A DNA stretch of 64,000 nt from Mucor racemosus (taxonomy: Eukaryota > Mucoromycota > Mucoromycetes > Mucorales > Mucoraceae), in assembly GCA_027405735.1 (NCBI GenBank), contig JAPEHQ010000021.1, positions 1-64,000 of the forward strand, given 5' to 3'. The notes under the pieces were generated by a model. That model searched no databases and was not told the origin of the DNA. It was given only the letters and a program-made list of their open reading frames with translations. The position numbers and the translations under genes are program-made. Every line of letters starts with the position of its first letter. The first letter of the stretch is position 1. This document shows, piece by piece, positions 41,108 through 52,756 of the stretch.

Positions 41108-41677
41108 TTTATTATATAAAGGATATTGAAAAGACAACAAGTCTATACATTCAAGCTATTTATATAAAATTATTTGACATGTTCAAATCCAAATACTTCT
41201 TGAGATTCTCTCTAAACCACATTTCCTGATTTAATGCATACATAGAAAAAAAAAGTCAATAGAAACGAAAACTCAATCTATTTGTGAAACAGTATGAATA
41301 TTCAATACATATCTAATGTGGCATCATATTCTCTCTTTTAATATTAAAAGCATAAGCTATGATTCTTGTTATTCTATCAAACAATTAGCTTGAAAAAAGA
41401 TCAACAGATACCCAATATACATTTTATTTAGAAATAACAAGAAATGGATGTAATCTTTGGACTCATGTTACACGTATGAGATGGATGTTCACTACAGAAA
41501 GCCCTTTATAGTTTGCTTAAAGGGCCTGATCACCCCACTGCGTATGCGCCATTTCCTAAGGATAGTTACACACAATTCCACTTTTACTCTCACCGCATCA
41601 AACATGTCGCCATATTTCAATCGAAATAATCATAATAAATTATTAAAAGTATTGCGCAATTCCTTTTTATTATTTTG
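41108..41677. other. MFS promoter region and 3' flank of the FANCE-like gene
   Basis: This is 570 bp. The half next to 41108 is the promoter side of the first MFS gene and includes A-tracts. Nothing else recognised. Confidence 0.45.
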
Positions 41678-42763
41678 TCAAATTGATATTTTCTTTTTGA
41701 TAGATGTTAGCTGGCCTAAAACTGCTCTTTTCAAAAACATGGTACTTGATTGGCATATTTCTTCGACGAGATCAATGCAATTGAATTCAATGATGGCTTG
41801 TGCATATTTACTGGTCAACAATAAGAGTAACTGCATTGAACCTTTATCTTTTGGATTGGATTGTACTATGGTTTGTAATGGTTGAACAAGATCAAATAGA
41901 TGATTTTTGTCAAAATTAACCAATGGTTGTGTACTTAAAATAGTGCTTATTAATTGAAAAACATTGTCATTCCATGGTCGTAAATAGTTTCGATTATCAT
42001 TTGATATTAGTTTTATATCTATATTTGCTGCTAAATAAGATTCTCCATCTGATAAAATAGTTCTACGAATGTGCGTAAGTGTGTGTGTGTGTGTGGAGTT
42101 ATTCTAATACGATATATTTGTACATACTTTAATAAGAAAAGTCGTTGTGATGGATTAAGTTCACTTGTGGATTTGTTAATCACTTCACATTGAGGTTTAC
42201 TCAATTCTGATTGAAATAATAGAGGCACAAGTAAACCATCAATGATACATTTTCCTTCATCTTTGGTTAATTGTTGTATGCTATTCATTAAAATTCTTGG
42301 CACATTTGATTTTAATGCAGTTATCTAAAGAGACCATCCGGTTAAATGTGTAATACAGGTTATTGTCACTCGTTACCTTTGAGTAAGTAGCAGCATGAAC
42401 AAGATAAGCTGCATTCGTATTGGGTATATTCTCTGATTTTGATATCTCTTTTAATAGATCAGCAGTAATATCATCTGGCCAAGATGTCATATCAATCGAT
42501 GAAATTACTACTTTTAACTATACATCTACGATAAGTATTCTATAAATCACATTGCTATTACTGCTTACTTGTGATTGAGGTAAACGAGCAAGATTTTCGA
42601 GTGTTTCTGATTTCAATTGGGTTTGTATTTGTGAACTAGAACCTGATAGCATTGACATGGACTCCAAAAGTGGTGTCAAATCAGGCAAATCTTCTTCCAT
42701 TGGATCATTCTGTTCCACGCTATCATTTGGCACTGCCCCTATTGTATTGCTGCGTTTAGACAT
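41678..42763 (-). CDS. Helical protein resembling FANCE C-terminal domain (tentative)
   Basis: Four exons, in coding order: 42569-42763, 42377-42517, 42128-42324, 41678-42062, giving 305 residues with consistent phases. The N-terminal 40 residues are acidic, then comes a Leu-rich helical protein. The C-terminal part (SKYAQAIIEFN.. then STMFLKRAVLGQL) recalls the end of Fanconi anaemia group E protein, whose C-domain is built of helical repeats and bridges the core ligase complex to FANCD2. That resemblance is weak and from memory. Intron 3 contains a (gt)n run (acacac on the coding strand). Other helical-repeat proteins fit nearly as well. It is encoded just downstream of a small hypothetical gene and the RNA ligase, all on the same strand. 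Confidence 0.6.
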
Positions 42764-42836
42764 TATTGGTTTTATAACAGAATTACCAATGTACAATTAA
42801 AAAGTTAAGGATATACATTTACAAATATGAGTCTTG

Positions 42837-43107
42837 TTATATTAAATCATTTTTTTTTTTAAAAAAAAAGGATATGATTATCGGTTCAAGTGTTTTTGTT
42901 TCATTTGATTTCATCAGCCAAATTGGATCAACTGTATTTCAGTTAATAAAAGACACACTTACGCAGCAATATAATATTACCTGCTTGTCTATGTCCATTT
43001 GGGTCAAATACAGACTTTAAATTATCTGAAAATTGAAATCCTTGACTCTTGGCAAGTTTATTACGAATAGCATTCAACTTTTCTCTATTAATATCAGCAA
43101 CAAACAT
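42837..43107 (-). CDS. Small hypothetical protein
   Basis: Exon 42981-43107 reads MFVADINREKLNAIRNKLA and continues through FDPNGHRQA, with convincing coding texture. A 49-bp intron (gtaatatt..tacag) and a second exon 42837-42931 give 73 residues, but the second exon ends in homopolymer-encoded Phe and Lys and is doubtful. A better-looking donor (gtaagtg) lies 18 bp further on but would leave too short an intron. Start is 77 bp past the RNA ligase stop. I recognise no family; it could also be a 5' exon of a longer transcript. Confidence 0.35.
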
Positions 43108-43184
43108 GGTTTTTAATCAACTTTCCGCGTCTGGTTTCTTTATTGCAGTTATAAACACGGGTCACACACACGTCTAAATTCTAT

Positions 43185-44306
43185 CTACAGTAGGCAGCCA
43201 ATCTCCCAATACCTCTCAAATTCTTCACGAACATGAATAATACCTTTGTTAGACTTGTATTCTCTAAACCACTCTGGTTTATCCAAGACTCTTTTACGTA
43301 ACCACTCAATATAAAAGGGTGTCTTTTCATATTTCCACTTCAATTCCCTCTTGGGCTCAATAATAGAAACAGAATCATCTTTACATTCTAAGATAGCATT
43401 TGTAATTTCTCTATATTCTCTATACATGAGATACTGCTCATTCTTGATTTTAAACATGAAATCCATTCCATTTCTTTTGCATCGAACAACGGCTCCTTCT
43501 ACTTCTCGATTATTGTAAATTCCAGTTTGTTGCATATCATGTCCAAACTCTTTGACTTGATTCGCTGTATCAAATACTGTAAAATCAGTTGAATGAAATC
43601 CAAATTCTTTTGCTGTTTGTTCCACAATTGAAACTGGGAGAGTATATAGTTCTGATGTATTGTAATTGATTCCATGAAGATAAAGCCCACGATCCTTGTC
43701 AGTGTAGGGCAAAATATGTTGCTCAAATTCGTCATCACATAGTTCAGCAACCAATGTTATATTCTTATCAAATAACCATGCTGCTAAATCCTTTTCAGTC
43801 AATTGTACTGATTCCAAATGCTTCAATACCCAATTATATCCTACACCTGCATGTGCTTTTGTATCTGTCTTTTCTACAGGAATTGAATGCTTGGATGTAA
43901 CAATAACTTTATCTTCTGATAATGCAGCAATGAATATAATACACCCATTTTCCTTTGCCATAACTTCATAGGGTCCTTCAGTTTCTTCCATAATCGAAGG
44001 CCATTGTGTTGCTTTGGTTTCCAGGACATTAAAGAATTTATCGTAACCTCGCACCATAATTTGGTATCTTCCATCATCTAGTTTTTTGGTGAATAATCCT
44101 CGGCTCATTGTTGGAAATGTATCTTGCTTCTTTTTATATACGCTCTCTCGCATTGTCCAACTAGTCCAAATCTGACCATCTTCCAAAATGAAATCTTTAG
44201 ATCGTAGCTCTTTAGGTGTATCTATCTTGATTTGATATAATTGTTTAATTACATGCTGAACCTTGGCTTGATTTACTGTAAAATTTGGAATATCTATGCC
44301 AACCAT
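43185..44306 (-). CDS. RNL: Stand-alone tRNA-splicing RNA ligase (Trl1-type ligase domain only)
   Basis: This is an intronless frame of 373 residues. It corresponds to the N-terminal ligase domain of fungal Trl1 alone. The nucleotidyltransferase lysine is Lys118 in AKENGCIIF. Preceding motifs SRGLFT and MVRGYDKFFN match the Rnl1-type clade, and the downstream EGAVVRCKRNG.DFMFKIKNEQY gives motifs IV and V. Reaction: ATP-dependent sealing of tRNA exon halves (and HAC1-type mRNA in yeasts) after end healing. Canonical Trl1 is about 800+ residues because kinase and cyclic phosphodiesterase domains follow; here a stop ends the protein at GCLL, with unrelated sequence after it. I recall that separate ligases have been reported in Mucorales, which supports both a complete gene and the lineage call. 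The healing enzymes are not in this window. Confidence 0.92.
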   Translation of the reverse strand: MVGIDIPNFTVNQAKVQHVIKQLYQIKIDTPKELRSKDFILEDGQIWTSWTMRESVYKKKQDTFPTMSRGLFTKKLDDGRYQIMVRGYDKFFNVLETKATQWPSIMEETEGPYEVMAKENGCIIFIAALSEDKVIVTSKHSIPVEKTDTKAHAGVGYNWVLKHLESVQLTEKDLAAWLFDKNITLVAELCDDEFEQHILPYTDKDRGLYLHGINYNTSELYTLPVSIVEQTAKEFGFHSTDFTVFDTANQVKEFGHDMQQTGIYNNREVEGAVVRCKRNGMDFMFKIKNEQYLMYREYREITNAILECKDDSVSIIEPKRELKWKYEKTPFYIEWLRKRVLDKPEWFREYKSNKGIIHVREEFERYWEIGCLL

Positions 44307-44421
44307 GATTCGCGTTGTTTGTTAGTTTTGTTGAAAACAAGTTTAATCAGTCGCTGAGAGTCTTTATACTGTATATAACATTTCGTTTGAATATCCGAAA
44401 CGTTGTGGCAGTAACAGGTTG

Positions 44422-44495
44422 TTGCTGCGTCGGTCTGTCATTGCTGCGTCGGTCTGTCATTGCTGCGTCGGTCTGTCATTGCTGCGCCAGTCAAG
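44422..44495. repeat. 19-bp minisatellite upstream of RNA ligase
   Basis: The unit ttgctgcgtcggtctgtca occurs at 44422-44440, 44441-44459 and 44460-44478 without change, followed by a degenerate fourth copy (ttgctgcgccagtca) to about 44493. It is markedly more G+C-rich than its surroundings and lies 116 bp upstream of the ligase start, so it may be within the promoter. Confidence 0.9.
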
Positions 44496-45673
44496 TGATC
44501 AATTCAAATGCCCAATTTCTCTGTCAAATAAAGTTAAAATATCAAATAAAAAAATACGACAGCAAAGGTATTTCGCCATAAAAGTATCATATAGTAACCA
44601 TTGCATCATAAATTAGTCATAAAACTAAAAAAAAAATCTTGAAATCTCCACTTTTTAACTTTTATCAATTCTAATTCTTCAAAAAAAATCAGCCATATTG
44701 AAAGTTTAACGATTGTAATCAAATATTTAATTGGTTTTGAAGGGGTGCAGCTTAGGCTCAATTGTCATATAGAACAGTATCCATGCTGTCCTCCAAACAT
44801 CAATTAGTCGTCATTGGAAAAATATCTACGTCCTCCATCTTAGAGCGGCAACTTACTGTAGAGTTTATAATGATATATTCTTGCGATCCAATAGATTTAA
44901 AATTCAAAATTTGCTATCGATCTGTAGCCCAGAGTTAGCTGTATCCTACTCACTATATAAAACTACGATCAATGTACATTTTGATGAGATATGTGTAACT
45001 GAATATAAACGTTTCACTAAAACTGGCATAATTAGCAACTTTAAAGAGCGAGAAATCAGGAACTGCAGTTTCTTTCAATAATTAAAAGTATTCCAAACCA
45101 ATATCCTAGACTAATAGAAATTTCTAAATGCATTTTTATGAGATTTTACATACCTTTGTTCCACCTCCAAATTTGCCTTATGATACCTCGAGAAAAACGT
45201 CGATTTTGATAAATTTGAATTTTTCACCCCAAAATAGAGATATTTTATTAAGACATATATTGGTATAAAATGAAGATAACAACTCGTTCTAAATGCTGCA
45301 TTGCTTTAAAAAAAATTATCTATATAATTTGTTGACTTTTTGAGAAAATAATGAATTTACGTTTATTGAAGATACTGCAAAATTTTGTTAAAAATATTTT
45401 TATTTTAATACTACCATTCGATTTGGATACCAAAAATCTACATTTTTCAATTAATTTGCAACTAATGGTAATTATGCGTTTTGTAGAGAAAATTGCAGAA
45501 AAGTATTGAAAAAAATTTTACAATGACATTTTCTTTGTTTTAGAGAAATAAAAGCTTTATTTCAGTATGTAAAGTCCTACAATTTTAAGCCAATGAAATT
45601 TTTGTGTTCCTGGATCGAGATTCGAAAACTACTGTATTAAACCTCCGCAATTTGCTTTTTATGGGCTTCTGAT

Positions 45674-45779
45674 AGCTTTCACTGAATGGGTAGATGACAC
45701 ACACTCTGATATAGTTGATTTATCTTTTGATGCATAAACTATATCAGAGTGTGTGCTATCTACCCATTTAGTGGAAGCT
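45674..45779 (+). repeat. Long imperfect inverted repeat (hairpin, 43-bp arms, 20-nt loop)
   Basis: The left arm is 45674-45716 and the right arm 45737-45779. 39 of 43 positions pair as Watson-Crick. In a plus-strand RNA, three of the four remaining positions become G-U wobbles and one is an A-C mismatch. The match stops sharply at both outer ends and no target-site duplication is evident. It could be a precursor of small RNA, a MITE-like element or a cruciform-forming site. Confidence 0.85.
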
Positions 45780-47524
45780 ATAGTATAACTGCTGGATGAA
45801 ACATCTGTACCTATTTAATATTATACATGTTAAAGCCCAATGTGTTTATATAAAGAAGTACAATTACCTAACAATAATTGCACAATCAAATTCACAAGCA
45901 TAGGTTCGTGGGACAATAGCTTTGTGATAAGGTAATACCCTGGTTTTCGTTTCCAAGAAAGTATATGAGAGTTTATGGACACATAAAATCTTATTTATAG
46001 AAAGAATAATAATAATAAAGACTAGTAAAATTTATCATGAAGAACGTAAGTTTTATTACTAGAAAAATTAATGATAAAAGAAAGAACCAAGAGCTTCTAG
46101 GTCTTGGTTTAAAAGACTATTTATAAGAATTGCATTTCAATATTAGTTAGAAATAGAAATGGCTTCAAAATTGGCTGTTTAATATCCTCGAAAATCGACA
46201 ATGTAAATGCATTCAAATCTATATATAAAATAATTAAATGATGAATTATTCAAACGGAAAAAAAACCTATAACCTTTATTGCTAGACATTTTTTATGATT
46301 ACACACAATTTCAGGAAAAAGAAAAAAAAACAACGATGTTTTTCCATTTGTAGCTTGTCGTTTTTTAAAACTTACTGTGATGAAATAGATATTTTAAGAT
46401 ATTTAGTATTTCCTACTTATATGAAAGGGGAGTATTTTCTGCAAGTATGAAATGATGTGTCTACTTTAATTTTTGGGTTTTTTTCTTCGATATTGCTTTA
46501 TAAATGTTGCTTTTTCCATGTAGCCAGTGTAAATTGTATAATAATTCCATTCAAAGCATGCGAAATATTCGAGTAAGTCCATGGTATGCAAAGAGGTCTT
46601 AGATTTTCATATTGTGCAACTTTTTAAATGCCATCATTTTCGTGTTTATGATACATCTTTTGAGCCTTGTGACGAATATCTAAAAGATTGATAAAATTCC
46701 ACAGGAATTATAGCTTCTATTTTTTTCCCAGCTATACATTGACAATCTTTAGCTACGATTGCATCTTTTTTGATATATTACTATAAAAGAAATTGATGTG
46801 ATACATTGATCTATAGAAATTTGGTAAATATTACCTCATTTGTTTATTTACAAATTCACCGAATTTTCTTTATCATGATTAGCTGGACGTTGTGAGACCT
46901 TACAAGTAATTCAAAGAATGATGGAATTGATCAACCAAAAACAGTTTGAATTAGATCATTATTACTGTTAACTGATATCTTAATATATTTATAAAAAGAT
47001 ACATTGCTAATTTTGTTTTCACCGATTGACATCTGAATGTCGATCATGTATTCCTCATAGTAAAAGACATCGATTTAAGTGCTTTTGTATGTGCAAGTTC
47101 AATAGTTTACTTTTTTTTTTTCATCTCATGAGTAATACCCAAGCCATGATAGGCTCAAATACGTTTCGTAAAAACGGGAAATTGCTAGCCATAGATCTCT
47201 TTGTATAACTATGAAAAACCGGCGCCTAGAGATAAAATTGCTGATTAACAGCTAATCATTTTCGAGTGGGAATAACCCATTTATAGCAAAATTAGGTACC
47301 ACTATTCAAGGATAATATAAACTTTTAACATCAAGATATTGCGGATATTCTCATCAAAACGCTCACATTCAATTGCACAATCACTTTAAAATATGATCAA
47401 TGTCTTTAAGATACATATATAGTATACTATGCTACATAAGTTTCAAGCTGAATATAAATAGAAGAATTATACTCTATTCTACTTTTATATATTATATTTC
47501 TAAAGTTTATCAAAATAACTTAAA

Positions 47525-49461
47525 ATGGGCTTTATTAATGAAAAAGCTGATGCTACTTTAGATTCTCATACATTAGATGTACCTAATGAAAAGGTTGAAG
47601 TAATTGATCTTGTGGATGAAAAGCAAAAGAATGTGTCTCTCTCAGATGCATCTTTTAGTAGTTCTGCTTCCGCTACAACTGTAACCAAAGCAGTTGAAGG
47701 TTATGTTTCTGATCTCGAATGGACTGACGAGGAAGAAAAAAAGGTGTTATTCATTATTGATATAAAACTCATGCCATTTTTGCTATTGATGACGTTTGTA
47801 TTAAACATGGATAGAACCAACATCTGTATGTTATACTATGAAAGCTACGATTATTATGCAAAAATACTAACAATATATATCATGTAGCAAATGCCATTTC
47901 GGATAATTTGCCTGCAGACTTGGGTTTTGGCATCACTGGTGTGAATACCGCTACACTTATTTACTCGATTGTATTTACTGTAGTTACTCTTACCACTAGT
48001 ATAGTTGTCAAAAAAATTGGACCTTATCGATGGATTCCCATTTTAATGTCTTCTTGGGCTATCGTTACTTGGGCTCATGCATTGCTTCAAGTGAGTTTAA
48101 TGGAAATCAATATTTAGATAAGACCATCCTCACTAATAACCTGACTATTTACTTAAGAATTTAAAAGGCTTTCTTGTTGCTAGATTATTTATTGCACTTA
48201 CTGAAGGTGGATTTATCCCATCTTGTTTAATTTACATGTCTGGCTGGTACAAAACAAATGAACTAGCAACCCGTCTTTCTTGGTTTTGGGGTATTCAATC
48301 TTTTGCTTCTGCATTTTCTGGTTTAATTTCATTCGGTATTTTTAATATGACTGGTGTTGGTGGCCTTTACGGTTGGAAATGGTTGTTTATTATTGATGGT
48401 ATCATTACTCACATTATCGGATTTATTGCCTTGTAAGAATCTTGTTGGTATAATCATAAAAAATAAGCTAATAGTTTGCAACAGTTTCTATGTTCCTGTT
48501 AGCCCATTTTATACTTCTGGCTTACTTAGAGGCAAGCAAGGTTGGTTCACTGAACGTCAAAAACAAATTGCTATCACTCGAATCATCCGTGATGATTTAT
48601 CAAAAGTTGATCAAGAGGCAAAAATTACATGGCACGATATCAAGATCAGTGTTCTCGATACAAAATTATGGACTCATTTAATCATCACTTTTGCAAGGTA
48701 AAACAAAAATACAATGTACATTTGATATTTACATATACTCATACCCTACATTAATTGATAGTATGATGCCTGGTACACCGATTGCCACCTACTTGCCCAC
48801 GCTTATTAAAAATTATGGTTTCACTGTTACTATTGGTAATCTTTTGACGGTTCCTGCAAGCATAATCAATCTTGTAATTTCAATCATAGTAGCCCGTAGT
48901 GCCGATAAGCGAGGAAACTATGCTTTTCATGCAATGTTGGGTGTCTGTTGGACATTAGCTGGTTTTCTAGCATTAGAGTTTTTACCTGGAGACGCTGGTC
49001 GTTGGAACTTTTATGCCGCTGCTTTATTTTTAGCATCTTCTCCATTATGGCACGGAATGCATATTGCCTGGATGGCATCAAATTTGGCTCCTTTTGGTAA
49101 ACGTACAATTGCATTAGGTGCTGTTGTTGGTGCTGCTAACATTTGTGGAGTGCCTGGCTCCCAAATTTATCGTGAGTTGATAATTGCAATTATTGAATTA
49201 CCATATTGTACTGACTTTTTTTCTATGCATCTCTAAACAGAAGCTGATGATGCTCCTCGATTCTTTAGAGGCAACTGGATCAACATTGGTATAATCGTTG
49301 CAACCGGCGTCTTTTTAATATTTCAGCATATACGATACATCTTGACAAATAGAATTAGGGCCAAGAAATGGAATTCTTTTTCTGATAATGAAAAAAAAGA
49401 GTACCTGAAGAACACTAAAGATGAAGGCTCTAACCGTTTAGATTTCATATTCAGAATTTAA
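47525..49461 (+). CDS. MFS transporter, anion:cation symporter (Dal5-like) type, paralogue 2
   Basis: Six exons (47525-47825, 47888-48090, 48158-48432, 48485-48697, 48762-49171, 49241-49461) give 540 residues. Exons 2-6 have exactly the same lengths (203, 275, 213, 410, 221) as in the gene at 39236-41107, so the two are a duplicated pair. It shares NMDRTNI in TM1, the GWYKTNELATRL and GLYGWKWLFIIDG segments, and the FYVP..GLLRGKQGWFTER loop. The acidic N-tail differs in sequence and length. Predicted plasma-membrane uptake of an organic anion with protons; substrate unknown. Orientation is opposite to that of paralogue 1, and three minus-strand genes lie between them. Confidence 0.93.
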
Positions 49462-49599
49462 TGACACCAATGTATACGATGTTTAATACTTATTAACAGC
49501 GTTTTGATAACTCCTGTAAATTAACTTGATTACAAATATTCAATAAAATAATAACACTAATATATATATATATATAATATATATGATTGACTATGATTC

Positions 49600-49820
49600 T
49601 ACGATTGGGAAGAGAGGTTGGCGTTACTAATTGTAATTGCTATTACTAGTATATGATTAATATCTATGACTGATTATATTGGGTTATACAACTATTGGTT
49701 ATAATTAGCAATGATAAATAAGTAATAACATATATTTATTTAGATTGATATTATAAATATATAAAGGGAAAAGAAAGATCAGATAAATTCACTAATGCTC
49801 CTTAATCTGTGTTGATTATT
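49600..49820 (+). repeat. Dispersed repeat family D, copy 2
   Basis: This has ordered similarity with 14690-14900 (gttggcgttactaattgtaat; later aagggaaaagaaagatcagat then cactaatgctcc). Divergence is high. As at copy 1, a minus-orientation repeat A follows within 1 kb. Confidence 0.45.
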
Positions 49821-50564
49821 GATACTTATATGAATTAGGAATATTATGTAATATTAGATCTTAAACTTAAAGGAATGTAATGGATTAAATCACTACGCAT
49901 TTCTAATTTTGTCACGGAATATATGGTTTTTGGTAACTCTCAAATTTGCTGACTTTAAGCCTATTCTATCGTTTTAACAATTAGAAGCACACAACGTTTT
50001 AATTGATTATGACGAAACAAAAAATCCAAAAAATAACCTGAAATACTTTCCATCATTGCTGTTAACTAGAACGTTCATTCATCTCGCAGATATGTAAGAA
50101 CAATTCCTCAAAGGCCAGCTATTAATTGCAACCCACTTTATATATTGTAATAAAAAGAGATAACGCAACTGGTTATTATGCAAATTTTGAAAAAAAAATC
50201 CAGTGAACTACTGTAAAAACTGTGAAAAAATGGTTTATAAGAACGTCGTCAAATAGAATTTAACTTGATAATGAAACTCTACATTTATCTAGTTGCATTT
50301 TAATTGTTTTATTTATTTTTTTCCGTGAATATATACCTATTTTCGAATTTTCTCGCCCAATAATGAGTCAAATTCCATCGTATTTTCAAGTAAAATGTGC
50401 CTGTCCTCTATTGAACATTGATATCTGTCCGAAAATAAAAGACTCAGCACCAGAATTTAAATGCAATGGTCTAACAATGACCAAATTTGATTTAAAATTG
50501 ATTGTAAAAAATCAAGTACTTCAATTAAGATGTTAATTTTTGTATTTGCAAGATATATCCAATC

Positions 50565-51565
50565 GAAAGCTATCCTGCATTTTTTGTTTCAGCAAAAAAT
50601 ATTGATTTTTCGTTGAGATAATTAAAATAATAATTCCCATCACAGCTTAGACCTATAGCAACGGCGTTCCAAAATTAATTTCAAAAAATGATCGAAAAAT
50701 GATTCAAAAATAAACATTGTTTAAATGCTCGTGAACTGCAAAGTAGGTCAACTTAGTATATTAAATATTTTTTGTAGAGTTTTATATTCTGCATCTATCT
50801 AAATAAAATTTAAAGAAATGTTACACATTAAATTTTGCGTAAAATACAACTGAAAGTTTGAAGGTTTTTTGAAGATATACATCACTTTTTATAAGCATAT
50901 TTTAAATATGCATAATGGAGATAATGTATTGCATCATTATCTATTGATCAAGCTATTGCAGAAGCCTTTAACTAAATTTTTCGTAGAGAAAATGAGGTTT
51001 TTGTCAATTTTTTTTTCAAATTCAGAATTTGGGATGAGGGTATATAAGGGAAAAATTGAAGCTAAAAGCACAGGCATCTCTTGGTGCATATTTTTGAGGA
51101 TATCTCCACGAAAAATCAATATTTTGAAAAAACCTAAATTGGGTCCGAGAGAGCTCAACAAGGTCCATGGCATGAATGTAAAAAAAAGCGTTACTCAATT
51201 TAACGAATATTTTGAAATCTACTACAGAAATGTCAAAAAAATGAGAAAAAAATAAAAGTGCTCAGAATTTTTTTATACTGAAATATGTTATAGAGCGCAT
51301 CAAAATAAGTAAGTTTGTTATTAAAAATTGTTAGTATAGCTTAATTTTCTGTAAAGTTATAAAGCCTCAAAGTTTACAAATTTTAGCAGTGAAATACGTG
51401 TAAAAATCTAAAACATTAACACTGAAAAAGCTATTCCAATTGTAAAAGATAGGATATTTTCAGATACTCGTTATTAGATTAAAGTTGATCATCTCCGGTA
51501 CATTGGTATATAATTTTTTTTGGTGTTATCTAGTGAAAAAAGGTAGAGACTGGATGAAAAGCTGG
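50565..51565 (-). repeat. Dispersed repeat family A, full-length inverted copy
   Basis: This is the reverse complement of 32590-33610 over about 1 kb, with many substitutions and small indels. It includes the aaaatattgatttttcg core at both inner positions and ends near 'ggtgttatctagtgaaa'. It is the second longest copy in the window and is non-coding. Confidence 0.75.
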
Positions 51566-52756
51566 AACTGCATCAGTGGTGTACGAAATTCCGGTTTCTT
51601 TCGCAAATCGTGGCCATATGTTGTTTAAATAAAGAAGAAATGTGTCCTCTTGGTATGCTGGAAAGCAGGGGGAAACGCGCATTATTACAGTATTGGCAAT
51701 GTAATTAATGCTACAGAACTTGATAGCATACTCAAAAGACGATCGAGACGTTTAAAGCATTATTATTGATTGATTTTTTGCGCGTAATAATTTATATTAC
51801 ATGGCGTTTCGACAATAATTGCATGGATTAGTTTCAGTTGAAATTTTATATAAATATGCAAATGTTAAATCAGATATTGACCACTAGTAAAAATATCAGT
51901 TCTCTTTCTTTATTAATAATTTGACCCAAATAAACTTATTAAACATAACCATAACTAATCTATTACTTAATACTACTTGTCACATATTTATCACACTTAA
52001 TATATAGGCTACGTGTAGCCTAGATCTTATTGTATTGGAAATAATCGTTATCAACATATAACTTTCACCCACAAATTCGTATACTAAATTTCGGCGTGAT
52101 GCTGGCAAAATAATTAGTATACTTTCGGCATGCTGAAAAAATGATTCATTATTCTATCAAAATGAATATTTGGGGGGTGTAAATTACGAAACAAATATCC
52201 ACCACTACCTTTATTCAAAGAGAATAATAATACAACTATCAATTTACAACACCTTCTGCTAAAATATGCTTAACCTGTACATTTAAGATAGAAACCTTTT
52301 TCAAAACATTGAGACAGATCTACCCAAAAGGAAAGATATTGTATTGCAGATAGTAATACGAGTATAATGTCTACCAAGCTTTATCTTGTTGTTTATTCAA
52401 TATTTTTTGAATTCTATCAGAATACCAATCCCTACCACCGTGTAGATTCTTTCAATAAAATGTGTCATAGTGTTCTATTCAAACTACTTGAAAATCAGTC
52501 GTGTCGATGATAGTCATAATCAATCAGCAAATGCAACATCTGCATTAGCAGTAAAATGGATATATGAAAAAGAGTGTTTTTGGTTTTTTTTTATTGTTTC
52601 ATTGTTTCCCTGTATAATGTATAAAAAAGCCAATCTTTGAGCATCTTTGCCATATAAAATTGGACTACAAGTATTTTGTGTGGAAATGTTTGCCTCTATA
52701 CTAGTCAGACCTTCAATAGTCTTCGATATTTGTACTCTTGATGAATATTCAGTTGA

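Larger units (their letters stand above)
44307..47524. other. 3.2 kb intergenic region with minisatellite and hairpin
   Basis: It holds the RNA ligase promoter with a 19-bp minisatellite (44422-44495), a strong 43-bp-arm inverted repeat (45674-45779) and A+T-rich DNA. 45150-45520 has a vague resemblance to repeat A. 45800-47500 shows no gene, and its short frames look like chance. Confidence 0.55.
49462..52756. other. 3.3 kb repeat-rich intergenic region
   Basis: After the MFS 3' end and a (ta)n tract at 49561-49582 come repeat D (about 49600-49820) and a minus-orientation copy of repeat A (50565-51565). 51570-52756 is unique A+T-rich DNA without recognised features. Confidence 0.55.

Noticed and set aside
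45150..45520. Possible further copy of repeat A; also 20550-20880 and 54340-54840
   Set aside because: Shared A/T-rich texture and a few short matching words only. I could not keep a consistent order of landmarks, so homology is unproven.
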